Shown here one piece after another: positions 12,401 through 25,291 of a DNA stretch of 64,000 bases (positions are counted from its first letter, which is position 1; each line of letters starts with the position of its first letter). The translations under genes and the position numbers were made by a program. The notes below the pieces were generated by a model. It saw nothing but the letters and a program-made list of their open reading frames with translations. It did no database searches and was not told where the DNA came from. This DNA comes from Prosopocoilus inquinatus (taxonomy: Eukaryota > Arthropoda > Insecta > Coleoptera > Lucanidae), in NCBI GenBank assembly GCA_036172665.1, contig JAYKNF010000013.1, positions 1,860,001-1,924,000 on the forward strand, written 5' to 3'.

Positions 12401-12935
12401 AGATACGAAGTTTTCGGACGCAGCAGAAGCTGGAAATAGTTCTGAACGAAACGACACGTATTAGCGTTGTTCCTGTGATGTATCTAATCGATTCTTATTT
12501 ATCTATCATGTTATTTGACGTTACGATGGACTCCAGTAACTCTGATGTGAGATACGAAGTTTTCGGACGCAGCAGAAGCTGGAAATAGTTTTGAACGAAA
12601 TAACACGTATTAGCGTTGTTGCTGTGATGTATCTAATCGATCCTTACTTATCTATCTTGTTATTTGACATTACGATAGACTCCAGTAACTCTGATGTGAG
12701 ATACGAAGTTTTCGGACGCAGCAGAAGCTGGAAAAAGTTTTGAACGAAACAACACGTATTAGCGTCGTTCCTGTGATGTATCTAATCGATCCTTACTTAT
12801 CTATCATGTTATTTGACTTTACTATGGACTCCAGTAATTCTGATGTGAGATACGAAGTTTTCGGACGCAGCAGAAGCTGGAAATAGTTTTGAACGAAACA
12901 ACACGTATTAGCGTTGTTCCTGTGATGTATCTAAT

Positions 12936-15900
12936 CGATCCTCACTTAACTATCATGTTATTTGACGTTACGATAGACTCCAGTAACTCTGATGTGAGAT
13001 ACGAAGTTTTCGGACGCAGCAGAAGCTGGAAATAGTTTGGAACGAAATAACACGTATTAGCGTTGTTCCTGTCATGTATCTAATCGATTCTTACTTATCT
13101 ATCATGTTATTTGACGTTACAATAGGCTCCAGTATCTCTGATGTGAGATACGAAGTTTTCGGACGCAGCAGAAGCTGCAAATAGTTTTGAACGAAATAAC
13201 ACGTATTAACGTTGTTCCTGTGATGTATCTAATCTATCCTTACTTATCTATCATGTTATTTTACGTTACGATGGACTCCAGTAACTCTGATATGAGATAC
13301 GATGTTCTCGGACGCAGCAGGAGCTGGAAATAGTTTTGAACGAAATAAGACGTATTAGCGTTGTTCCTGTCATGTATCTATTCGATTCTTACTTATCTAT
13401 CATGTTATTTGACGATACGATGGACTCCAGTAACTCTGATGTGATATACGAAGTTTTCGGACGCAGCGAAAGCTGGAAATAGTTTTGAACGAAACAACAC
13501 GTATTAGCGTTGTTCCTGTGATATATCTAATCGATCCTTACTTATCCATCATGTTATTTGACGTTACGATAGACTCCGGTATCTCTGATGTGAGATACGA
13601 AGTTCTCGGACTCAGCAGGAGCTGGAAATAGTTTTGAACGAAATAGCACGTATTAAAGTTGTTCCTGTCATGTATCTAATCGATTCTTACTTATCTATCA
13701 TGTTATTTGACGTTACGATGGACTCCAGTAACTCTGATGTGATATACGAAGTTTTCGGAAGCAGCAGAAGCTGGAAATAGTTTTGAACGAAACAACGCGT
13801 ATTAGCGTTGTTCCTGTGATGTATCTCATCGATCCTTATTTATCTATCATGTTATTTGACGTTTCAAAGGACTCCAGTATCTCTGATGTGAGATACGAAC
13901 TTCTTGAACTCAGCAGAAGCAGGAAACAGTTTTGAACGAAACAACTAGTATTAGCGTTGTTCCTGTCATGTATCTAATCGATTCTTACTTATCTATCATG
14001 TTATTTGACGTTACAATAGACTCCAGTAACTCTGATTTGAGATACGAAGTTTTCGGACGCAGCAGAAGCTGGAAATAGTTTTGAACGAAACAACACGTAT
14101 TAGCGTTGTTCCTGTCATGTATCTAATCGATTCTTACTTATCTATCATGTTATTTGACGTTACAATAGACTCCAGTAACTCTGATGTGAGATACGAAGTT
14201 TTCGGACGCAGCAGAAGCTGGAAATAGTTTTGAACGAAACAACACGTATTAGCGTTGTTCCTGTCATGTATCTAATCGATTCTTACTTATCTATCATGTT
14301 ATTTGACGTTACAATAGACTCCAGTAACTCTGATGTGAGATACGAAGTTTTCGGACGCAGCAGAAGCTGGAAATAGTTTTGAACGAAACAACACGTATTA
14401 GCGTTGTTCCTGTGATGTACCTAATCGATCCCTACTTATCTACTATGTTATTTGACGTTTCAACGGACTCCAGTAACTCTGATGTGAGATACGAAGTTTT
14501 CGGACGCAGCAGAAGCTGGAAATAGTCTTGAACGAAACATCACGTATTAGCGTTGTTTCTGTGATGTATCTAATCGATCCTTACTTATCTATCATGTTAT
14601 TTGACGTTTCGACGGACTCCAGTATCTCTGATGTGATATACGAAGTTTTCGGACGCAGCAGAAGCTCGAAACAGTTTTGAACGAAACAACACGTGTTAGC
14701 GTTATTCCTGTGATGTATCTAATCGATCCTCACTTAACTATCATGTTATTTGACGTTACGATAGACTCCAGTAACTCTGATGTGAGATACGAAGTTTTCG
14801 GACGCAGCAGAAGCTGGAAATAGTTTGGAACGAAATAACACGTATTAGCGTTGTTCCTGTCTAATCCATTCCATTCCATTCCATGTATCTAATCGATTCT
14901 TACTTATCTATCATGTTATTTGACGTTACAATAGACTCCAGTAACTCTGATGTGAGATACGAAATTTTCGGAAGCAGCAGAAGCTGGAAATAGTTCTGAA
15001 CGAAACGACACGTATTAGCGTTATTCCTGTGATGTATCTAATCGATTCTTATTTATCTATCATGTTACTTGACGTTACGATGGACTCCAGTAACTCTGAT
15101 GTGAGATACGAAGTTTTCGGACGCAGCAGAAGCTGGAAATAGTTTTGAACGAAACGACACGTATTAGCGTTGTTCCTGTCATGTATCTAACCGATTCTTA
15201 CTTATCTATCATGTTATTTGACGTTACAATAGACTCCAGTAACTCTGATGTGAGATACGAAGTTTTCGGACGCAGCAGAAGCCGGAAATAGTTTGGAACG
15301 AAATAACACGTATTAGCGTTGTTCCTGTCATGTATCTAATCGATTCTTACTTATCTATCATGTTACTTGACGTTACAATAGACTCCAGTATCTCTGATGT
15401 GAGATATGAAGTTTTCGGACGCAGCAGAAACTGGAAATAGTTTTGAACGAAATAACACCTATTAGCGCTGTTCCTGTGATGTATCTAATCGATTCTTACT
15501 TATCTATCATGTTACTTGACATTACAATAGACTCCAGTAACTCTGATGTGAGATACGAAGTTTTCGGACGCAGCAGAAGCTGGAAATAGTTTTGAACGAA
15601 ACAACACGTATTAGCGTTGTTCCTGTGATGTATCTAATCGATCCTTACTTATCTATCATGTTATTTGACGTTTCAACGGACTCCAGTAACTCTGATGTGA
15701 GATACGAAGTACTCGGACGCAGCAGAAGCTGGAAACAGTTTCGAGCGGAACAACTAGTATTAGCGTTATTCCAGAGATATATCTAATCGATCCTTACTAT
15801 CTATCATGTTATTTGACGTTACGATGGACTCCAGTAACTCTGATATGAGATACGAAGTTCTCGGACTCAGCAGGAGCTGGAAATAGTTTTGAACGAAATA

Positions 15901-18318
15901 ACACGTATTAACGTTGTTCCTGTCATGTATCTAATCGACTGTTACTTATCTATCATGTTATTTGACCTTACGATGGACTCCAGTAACTCTGATGTGATTA
16001 CGAAGTTTTAGGACGCAGCAGAAGCCGGAAATAGTTTTCAACGAAACAACATGTATTAGCGTTGTTCCTGTAATGTATCTAATCGATCCTTATTTATCTA
16101 TCCTGTTATTTGACGTTACGATGGACTCCAGTAACTCTGATGTGAGATACGAAGTTTTCGGACGCAGCAGAAGCTGGAAACAGTTTTGAACGAAACAGCA
16201 CGTATTAGCGTTGTTCCTGTAATATATCTAATCGATCCTCACTTAGCTATCATGTTATTTGACGTTACGATAGACTCCAGTAACTCTGATGTGAGATACG
16301 AAGTTTTCGGACGCAGCAGAAGCTGGAAATAGTTTTGAACGAAATAACACGTATTAGCGTTGTTCCTGTGATGACTCTAATCTATCCTTACTTATCTATC
16401 ATGTTATTTTACGTTACGATGGACTCCAGTAACTCTGATATGAGATACGCAGTTCTCGGACTCAGCAGGAGCTGGAAATAGTTTTGAACGAAATAACACG
16501 TATCAGCGTTGTTCCTGTCATGTATCTAATCGATTCTTACTTATCTATCATATTATTTGAAGTTACGATAGACTCCAGTAACTCTGATGTGAGATACGAA
16601 GTTTTCTGACGCAGCAGAAGCTGGAAATAGTTTTGAACGAAACAACACGTATTAGCGTTCTTCCTGTGAGGTATCTAATCGATCCTTACTTATCTATCAT
16701 GTTATTTAAATTTACGATGGACTCCAGTAACTGTGATGTGAGATACGAAGTTCTCGGACTCAGCAGGAGCTGGAAATAGTTTTGAACGAAATAACACGTA
16801 TTAGCGTTGTTCCTGTGAGGTAACTAATCGATCCATACTTATCTATCATGTTATTTAACGTTACAATAGACTCCAGTAACTCTGATGTGAGATACGAAGT
16901 TTTCGGACGCAGCAGAAGCTGGAAATAGTTCTGAACGAAATGACACGTATTAGCGTTGTTCCTGTGATGTATCTAATCGACTCTTATTTATCTATCATGT
17001 TATTTGACGTTACGATGGACTCCAGAAACTCTGATGTGAAATACGAAGTTTTCGGACGCAGCAGAAGCTGGAAATAGTTTTGAACGAAACAACACGTATT
17101 AGCGTTGTTCCTGTGAGATATCTAATCGATCCTTACTTATCTATCCTCTTATTTGACGTTACGATGGACTCCAGTAACTCTGATGTGAGATACGAAGTTT
17201 TCGGACGCAGCAGAAGCTGGAAAAAGTTTTGAACGAAACAACACGTATTAGCGTCGTTCCTGTGATATATCTAACCGATCCTTACTTATCTATCATGTTA
17301 TTTGACTTTACGATGGACTCCAGTAACTCTGATGTGAGATACGAAGTTTTCGGACGCAGCAGAAGCTGGAAACAGTTTTGAACGAAACAACACGTATTAG
17401 CGTTGTTCCTGTGATGTATCTAATCGATCCCTACTTATCTACTATGTTATTTCACGTTTCAACGGACTCCAGTAACTCTGATGTGAGATACGAAGTTTTC
17501 GGACGCAGCAGAAGCTGGAAACAATTTTGAACGAAACAACACGTATTAGCGTTGTTCCTGTCATGTATCTAATCGATTCTTACTTATCTATCATGTTATT
17601 TGACGTTACGATGTACTCCAGTAACTCTGATGTGAGATACGAAGTTTTCAGACGCAGCAGAAACTGGAAATAGTTTGGAACGAAATAACACGTATTAGCG
17701 TTGATCCTGTCATGTATCTAATCGATTCTTACTTATCTATTATGTTATTTGACGTTACGAAAGACTCCAGTAACTCTGATGTGAGATACGAAGTTTTCGG
17801 ACGCAGCAGAAGCTGGAAATAGTTCTGAACGAAACGACACGTATTAGCGTTGTTCCTGTGATGTATCTAATCGATTCTTATTTATCTATCATGTTATTTG
17901 ACGTTACGATGGACTCCAGTAACTCTGATGTGAGATACGAAGTTTTCGGACGCAGCAGAAGCTGGAAATAGTTTTGAACGAAATAACACGTATTAGCGTT
18001 GTTGCTGTGATGTATCTAATCGATCCTTACTTATCTATCTTGTTATTTGACATTACGATAGACTCCAGTAACTCTGATGTGAGATACGAAGTTTTCGGAC
18101 GCAGCAGAAGCTGGAAAAAGTTTTGAACGAAACAACACGTATTAGCGTCGTTCCTGTGATGTATCTAATCGATCCTTACTTATCTATCATGTTATTTGAC
18201 TTTACTATGGACTCCAGTAATTCTGATGTGAGATACGAAGTTTTCGGACGCAGCAGAAGCTGGAAATAGTTTTGAACGAAACAACACGTATTAGCGTTGT
18301 TCCTGTGATGTATCTAAT
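12936..18318. repeat. 5383-bp HOR unit, tandem copy 2
   Basis: This is a second, nearly identical 5383-bp copy joined directly to the first. At the joint, monomer 12,9xx has the alpha end (gcgttgttcc) followed by the beta start (gatcctcac), so the exchange lies between 12917 and 12941. The matching place in the 32-kb copy (44,811) instead continues with the normal alpha ccctacttatctactgtg monomer. That makes the tandem duplication specific to this part of the array. Confidence 0.92.
14862..14882. repeat. 21-bp CCATT pentamer insertion, copy 3
   Basis: Same insertion, exactly 5383 bp after copy 2, as expected from the 5383-bp tandem duplication. Confidence 0.93.
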
Positions 18319-19121
18319 CGATCCTCACTTAACTATCATGTTATTTGACGTTACGATAGACTCCAGTAACTCTGATGTGAGATACGAAGTTTTCGGACGC
18401 AGCAGAAGCTGGAAATAGTTTGGAACGAAATAACACGTATTAGCGTTGTTCCTGTCATGTATCTAATCGATTCTTACTTATCTATCATGTTATTTGACGT
18501 TACAATAGGCTCCAGTATCTCTGATGTGAGATACGAAGTTTTCGGACGCAGCAGAAGCTGCAAATAGTTTTGAACGAAATAACACGTATTAACGTTGTTC
18601 CTGTGATGTATCTAATCTATCCTTACTTATCTATCATGTTATTTTACGTTACGATGGACTCCAGTAACTCTGATATGAGATACGATGTTCTCGGACGCAG
18701 CAGGAGCTGGAAATAGTTTTGAACGAAATAAGACGTATTAGCGTTGTTCCTGTCATGTATCTATTCGATTCTTACTTATCTATCATGTTATTTGACGATA
18801 CGATGGACTCCAGTAACTCTGATGTGATATACGAAGTTTTCGGACGCAGCGAAAGCTGGAAATAGTTTTGAACGAAACAACACGTATTAGCGTTGTTCCT
18901 GTGATATATCTAATCGATCCTTACTTATCCATCATGTTATTTGACGTTACGATAGACTCCGGTATCTCTGATGTGAGATACGAAGTTCTCGGACTCAGCA
19001 GGAGCTGGAAATAGTTTTGAACGAAATAGCACGTATTAAAGTTGTTCCTGTCATGTATCTAATCGATTCTTACTTATCTATCATGTTATTTGACGTTACG
19101 ATGGACTCCAGTAACTCTGAT
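18319..19121. repeat. 5383-bp HOR unit, partial third copy
   Basis: About five and a half monomers repeat the start of the 5383-bp unit, with the same joint at 18319. The copy stops inside the sixth monomer, where gatgtgatatacg is replaced by gatatgagatacgatg at 19122. Two more hybrid monomers follow before the alpha HOR begins at 19254. Confidence 0.88.
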
Positions 19122-19253
19122 ATGAGATACGATGTTCTCGGACGCAGCAGGAGCTGGAAATAGTTTTGAACGAAATAAGACGTATTAGCGTTGTTCCTGT
19201 CATGTATCTAATCGATTCTTACTTATCTATCATGTTATTTGACGTTACGATGT
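19122..19253. repeat. Hybrid-monomer junction zone
   Basis: A beta monomer end (cagcaggagc, aataagacg) is followed by a monomer that starts like the alpha ttacgatgtactcc type but ends like the tcctctt type (ggaaaaagttttg, then tagagtcg). Several switches within about 150 bp suggest more than one exchange at this spot. Confidence 0.7.
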
Positions 19254-22200
19254 ACTCCAGTAACTCTGATGTGAGATACGAAGTTTTCGGACGCAGCAGA
19301 AGCTGGAAAAAGTTTTGAACGAAACAACACGTATTAGAGTCGTTCCTGTGATATATCTAACCGATCCTTACTTATCTATCATGTTATTTGACTTTACGAT
19401 GGACTCCAGTAACTCTGATGTGAGATACGAAGTTTTCGGACGCAGCAAAAGCTGGAAATAGTTTTGAACGAAACAGCACGTATTAGCGTTGTTCCTGTGA
19501 TGTATCTAATCGATCCCTACTTATCTACTATGTTATTTGACGTTTCAACTTACTCCAGTAACTCTGATGTGAGATACGAAGTTTTCGGACGCAGCAGAAG
19601 CTGGAAACAGTTTTGAACGAAACAACACGTATTAGCGTTGTTCCTGTGATGTATCTAATCGATCCCTACTTATCTACTATGTTATTTGACGTTTCAACGG
19701 ACTCCAGTAACTCTGATGTGAGATACGAAGTTTTCGGACGCAGCAGAAGCTGGAAACAATTTTGAACGAAACAACACGTATTAGCGTTGTTCCTGTCATG
19801 TATCTAATCGATTCTTACTTATCTATCATGTTATTTGACGTTACGATGTACTCCAGTAACTCTGATGTGAGATACGAAGTTTTCAGACGCAGCAGAAACT
19901 GGAAATAGTTTGGAACGAAATAACACGTATTAGCGTTGATCCTGTCATGTATCTAATCGATTCTTACTTATCTATTATGTTATTTGACGTTACGAAAGAC
20001 TCCAGTAACTCTGATGTGAGATACGAAGTTTTCGGACGCAGCAGAAGCTGCAAATAGTTCTGAACGAAACGACACGTATTAGCGTTGTTCCTGTGATGTA
20101 TCTAATCGATTCTTATTTATCTATCATGTTATTTGACGTTACGATGGACTCCAGTAACTCTGATGTGAGATACGAAGTTTTCGGACGCAGCAGAAACTGG
20201 AAATAGTTTTGAACGAAATAACACGTATTAGCGTTGTTGCTGTGATGTATCTAATCGATCCTTACTTATCTATCTTGTTATTTGACGTTACGATGGACTC
20301 CAGTAACTCTGATGTGAGATACGAAGTTTTCGGACGCAGCAGAAGCTGGAAAAAGTTTTGAACGAAACAACACGTATTAGCGTCGTTCCTGTGATGTATC
20401 TAATCGATCCTTACTTATCTATCATGTTATTTGACTTTACTATGGACTCCAGTAATTCTGATGTGAGATACGAAGTTTTCGGACGCAGCAGAAGCTGGAA
20501 ATAGTTTTGAACGAAACAACACGTATTAGCGTTGTTCCTGTGATGTATCTAATCGATCCCTACTTATCTACTGTGTTATTTAACGTTTCAACGGACTCCA
20601 GTAACTCTGATGTGAGATACGAAGTTTTCGGACGCAGCAGAATCTGGAAACAGTTTTGAACGAAACAACACGTATTAGCGTTGTTCCTGTGATGTATCTA
20701 ATCGATCCCTACTTATCTACTATGTTATTTGACGCTTCAACGGACTCCAGTAACTCTGATGTGAGATACGAAGTTTTCGGACGCAGCAGAAGCTGGAAAC
20801 AGTTTTGAACGAAACAACACGTATTAGCGTTGTTCCTGTCATGTATCTAATCGATTCTTACTTATCTAACATGTTATTTGACGTTACGATGTACTCCAGT
20901 AACTCTGATGTGAGATACGAAGTTTTCAGACGCAGCAGAAACTGGAAATAGTTTGGAACGAAATAACACGTATTAGCGTTGATCCTGTCATGTATCTAAT
21001 CGATTCTTACTTATCTATTATGTTATTTGACGTTACGAAAGACTCCAGTAACTCTGATGTGAGATACGAAGTTTTCGGACGCAGCAGAAGCTGGAAATAG
21101 TTCTGAACGAAACGACACGTATTAGCGTTGTTCCTGTGATGTATCTAATCGATTCTTATTTATCTATCATGTTATTTGACGTTACGATGGACTCCAGTAA
21201 CTCTGATGTGAGATACGAAGTTTTCGGACGCAGCAGAAGCTGGAAATAGTTTTGAACGAAATAACACGTATTAGATTTGTTCCTGTGATGTATCTAATCT
21301 ATCCTTACTTATCTATCATGTTATTTTACGTTACGATGGACTCCAGTAACTCTGATATGAGATACGCAGTTCTCGGACTCAGCAGGAGCTGGAAATAGTT
21401 TTGAACGAAATAACACGTATCAGCGTTGTTCCTGTCATGTATCTAATCGATTCTTACTTATCTATCATATTATTTGAAGTTACGATGGACTCCAGTATCT
21501 CTGATGTGAGATACGAAGTTTTCTGACGCAGCAGAAGCTGGAAATAGTTTTGAACGAAACAACACGTATTAGCGTTCTTCCTGTGAGGTATCTAATCGAT
21601 CCTTACTTATCTATCATGTTATTTAAATTTACGATGGACTCCAGTAACTGTGATGTGAGATACGAAGTTCTCGGACTCAGCAGGAGCTGGAAATAGTTTT
21701 GAACGAAATAACACGTATTAGCGTTGTTCCTGTGAGGTAACTAATCGATCCATACTTATCTATCATGTTATTTAACGTTACAATAGACTCCAGTAACTCT
21801 GATGTGAGATACGAAGTTTTCGGACGCAGCAGAAGCTGGAAATAGTTCTGAACGAAACGACACGTATTAGCGTTGTTCCTGTGATGTATCTAATCGACTC
21901 TTATTTATCTATCATGTTATTTGACGTTACGATGGACTCCAGAAACTCTGATGTGAAATACGAAGTTCTCGGACGCAGCAGAAGCTGGAAATAATTTTGA
22001 ACGAAACAACACGTATTAGCGTTGTTCCTGTGAGATATCTAATCGATCCTTACTTATCTATCCTCTTATTTGACGTTACGATGGACTCCAGTAACTCTGA
22101 TGTGAGATACGAAGTTTTCGGACGCAGCAGAAGCTGGAAAAAGTTTTGAACGAAACAACACGTATTAGCGTCGTTCCTGTGATATATCTAACCGATCCTT

Positions 22201-24350
22201 ACTTATCTATCATGTTATTTGACTTTACGATGGACTCCAGTAACTCTGATGTGAGATACGAAGTTTTCGGACGCAGCAAAAGCTGGAAATAGTTTTGAAC
22301 GAAACAGCACGTATTAGCGTTGTTCCTGTGATGTATCTAATCGATCCCTACTTATCTACTATGTTATTTGACGTTTCAACTTACTCCAGTAACTCTGATG
22401 TGAGATACGAAGTTTTCGGACGCAGCAGAAGCTGGAAACAGTTTTGAACGAAACAACACGTATTAGCGTTGTTCCTGTGATGTATCTAATCGATCCCTAC
22501 TTATCTACTATGTTATTTGACGTTTCAACGGACTCCAGTAACTCTGATGTGAGATACGAAGTTTTCGGACGCAGCAGAAGCTGGAAACAATTTTGAACGA
22601 AACAACACGTATTAGCGTTGTTCCTGTCATGTATCTAATCGATTCTTACTTATCTATCATGTTATTTGACGTTACGATGTACTCCAGTAACTCTGATGTG
22701 AGATACGAAGTTTTCAGACGCAGCAGAAACTGGAAATAGTTTGGAACGAAATAACACGTATTAGCGTTGATCCTGTCATGTATCTAATCGATTCTTACTT
22801 ATCTATTATGTTATTTGACGTTACGAAAGACTCCAGTAACTCTGATGTGAGATACGAAGTTTTCGGACGCAGCAGAAGCTGGAAATAGTTCTGAACGAAA
22901 CGACACGTATTAGCGTTGTTCCTGTGATGTATCTAATCGATTCTTATTTATCTATCATGTTATTTGACGTTACGATGGACTCCAGTAACTCTGATGTGAG
23001 ATACGAAGTTTTCGGACGCAGCAGAAGCTGGAAATAGTTTTGAACGAAATAACACGTATTAGCGTTGTTGCTGTGATGTATCTAATCGATCCTTACTTAT
23101 CTATCTTGTTATTTGACGTTACGATGGACTCCAGTAACTCTGATGTGAGATACGAAGTTTTCGGACGCAGCAGAAGCTGGAAAAAGTTTTGAACGAAACA
23201 ACACGTATTAGCGTCGTTCCTGTGATGTATCTAGTCGATCCTTACTTATCTATCCTCTTATTTGACGTTACGATGGACTCCAGTAACTCTGATGTGAGAT
23301 ACAAAGTTTTTGGACGCAGCAGCTGCTGGAAATAGTTTTAAACGAAACAACACGTATTAGCGTTGTTCCTGTGCTGTATCTAATCGATCCTTACTTATCT
23401 ATCATGTTATTTGACGTTTCGATGGACTCCAGTAACTCTGATGTGAGATACGACGTTTTCGGACGCAGCAGAAGCTGGAAATAGTTTTTAACGAAACAAC
23501 ACATATTAGCGTTGTTCCTTTGATGTATCTAATCGATCCTTACTTATCTATCATGTTATTTGACGTTTGGATGGACTCCAGTAACTCTGATGTGAGATAC
23601 GAAGTTCTCGGACGCAGCAGAAGCTGGAAATAGTTTTAAACGAAACAACACGCATTAGCGTTGTTCCTGTGATGTATCTAATTGATCCTTACTCATCTAT
23701 CATGTTATTTGGCGTTTCGATGGACTCCAGTAACTCTGATGTGAGATACAAAGTTTACGGACGCAGCAGAAGCTGGAAATAGGTTTAAATGAAACAACAC
23801 GTATTAGCGTTGTTCCTGTGATGTATCTAATCGATCCTTACTCATCTATCATGTTATTTGACGTTTGCATGGACTCCAGTAACCCCGATGTGAGATACCA
23901 AATTTTCGGACGCAGCAGCAGCTGGAAATAGTCTTAAACGAAACAACACATATTAGCGTTGTTCCTGTGATGTATCTAATCGATCCTTACTCATCTATCA
24001 TGTTATTTGACGTTTGGACGGACTCCAGTAACTCTGATGTGAGATACAAAGTTCTCGGACACAGCAGAAGCTGGAAATAGTTTTGAACGAAACAACACGT
24101 ATTAGCGTTGTTCCTGTGCTGTATCTAATCGATCCTTACTTATCTATCATGTTATTTGACGTTTCGATGGACTCCATAACTCTGATGTGAGATACGACGT
24201 TTTCGGACGCAGCAGAAGCTGGAAATAGTTTTAAACGAAACAACACGTATTAGCGTTTTTCCTGTGATGTATCTAATCGATCCTTACTTATCTATCATGT
24301 TATTTGACGTTTGGATGGACTCCAGTAACTCTGATGTGAGATACGAAGTT
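19254..24350. repeat. 6853-bp duplication, copy 1
   Basis: This alpha HOR with a gamma insert is repeated at 26107-31203. The offset of 6853 bp is 46 x 149 minus 1, the one base being the ccataac deletion. Exact pairs are tagagtcg at 19335/26188, ttagattt at 21271/28124, aaagttttt at 23303/30156 and ccataac at 24174/31027. The left limit is the t/g difference at 19253/26106 and the right limit the t/c difference at 24351/31204. Confidence 0.92.
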
Positions 24351-25291
24351 TTCGGACGCAGCAGAAGCTGGAAAAAGTTTTGAACGAAACAACACGTATT
24401 AGCGTCGTTCCTGTGATGTATCTAATCGATCCTTACTTATCTATCATGTTATTTGACTTTACTATGGACTCCAGTAATTCTGATGTGAGATACGAAGTTT
24501 TCGGACGCAGCAGAAGCTGGAAATAGTTTTGAACGAAACAACACGTATTAGCGTTGTTCCTGTGATGTATCTAATCGATCCCTACTTATCTACTGTGTTA
24601 TTTAACGTTTCAACGGACTCCAGTAACTCTGATGTGAGATACGAAGTTTTCGGACGCAGCAGAAGCTGGAAACAGTTTTGAACGAAACAACACGTATTAG
24701 CGTTGTTCCTGTGATGTATCTAATCGATCCCTACTTATCTACTATGTTATTTGACGCTTCAACGGACTCCAGTAACTCTGGTGTGAGATACGAAGTTTTC
24801 GGACGCAGCAGAAGCTGGAAACAGTTTTGAACGAAACAACACGTATTAGCGTTGTTCCTGTCATGTATCTAATCGATTCTTACTTATCTATCATGTTATT
24901 TGACGATACGATGTACTCCAGTAACTCTGATGTGAGATACGAAGTTCTAGGACTCAGCAATAGTTGGAAATAGTTTTGAACGAAATAACACGTATTAGCG
25001 TTGTTCCTGTGATGTATCTAATCGATCCTTACTTATCTATCCTGTTATTTGACGTTACGATGGACTCCAGTAACTCTGATGTGAGATACGAAGTTTTCGG
25101 ACGCAGCAGAAGCTGGAAACAGTTTTGAACGAAACAGCACGTATTAGCGTTGTTCCTGTAATATATCTAATCGATCCTCACTTAGCTATCATGTTATTTG
25201 ACGTTACGATAGACTCCAGTAACTCTGATGTGAGATACGAAGTTTTCGGACGCAGCAGAAGCTGGAAATAGTTTTGAACGAAATAACACGT
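21270..25291. repeat. Alpha HOR with gamma insert, 27 monomers (4022 bp)
   Basis: 27 x 149 minus 1 bp (ccataac deletion at 24174). The alpha series is interrupted after the tatcttgtt and tcctctt monomers by gamma monomers (about 23302-24313), then resumes with ggaaaaag, gactttactatgg and the type-2 end. Confidence 0.9.
23302..24313. repeat. Gamma-family insert 1
   Basis: About seven monomers with tttcgatgg, tttggatgg or tttgcatgg, actcatctatc, ttttaaacg, acacgcatt or acacatatt. The first carries a 12-bp palindrome, cagcagctgctg (23317-23328). One monomer has a single-base deletion (ccataac, 24174) and another has taaccccgatg. Alpha sequence resumes at 24314 inside a monomer. Confidence 0.85.

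Larger units (their letters stand above)
1..12935. repeat. 32-kb-offset segmental duplication, left copy
   Basis: Everything from the left edge to about 12941 recurs 32,322 bp later. Exact landmark pairs are: ttagattt at 122 and 32444; the tttcaaagg junction near 1524 and 33846; CCATT insertions at 2374/34696 and 9479/41801; the truncated monomer at 7291/39613. The offset equals 217 x 149 minus 11, and the indels account for it: three 21-bp insertions, one 67-bp deletion and seven one-base deletions. The duplication extends left beyond the window. By eye I noticed very few substitutions, for example aatagtc near 9139 against agtagtc near 41461. Confidence 0.93.
7553..12935. repeat. 5383-bp HOR unit, tandem copy 1 (36 monomers)
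   Basis: The unit begins with the tcctcacttaac monomer and holds 36 monomers, beta then alpha. Its length is 36 x 149 + 19: the 21-bp CCATT insertion minus two single-base deletions (ccttactatc near 10413 and gtgattacg near 10614). Landmarks recur 5383 bp later: cgat at 7553, 12936 and 18319, and the CCATT insertion at 9479 and 14862. Confidence 0.92.

Noticed and set aside
23317..23328. Palindrome cagcagctgctg as a protein-binding site or hairpin
   Set aside because: It arises from two base changes in the ordinary cagcagaagctgg segment and is present only in one gamma monomer type (four copies by duplication), so there is no support for a function.
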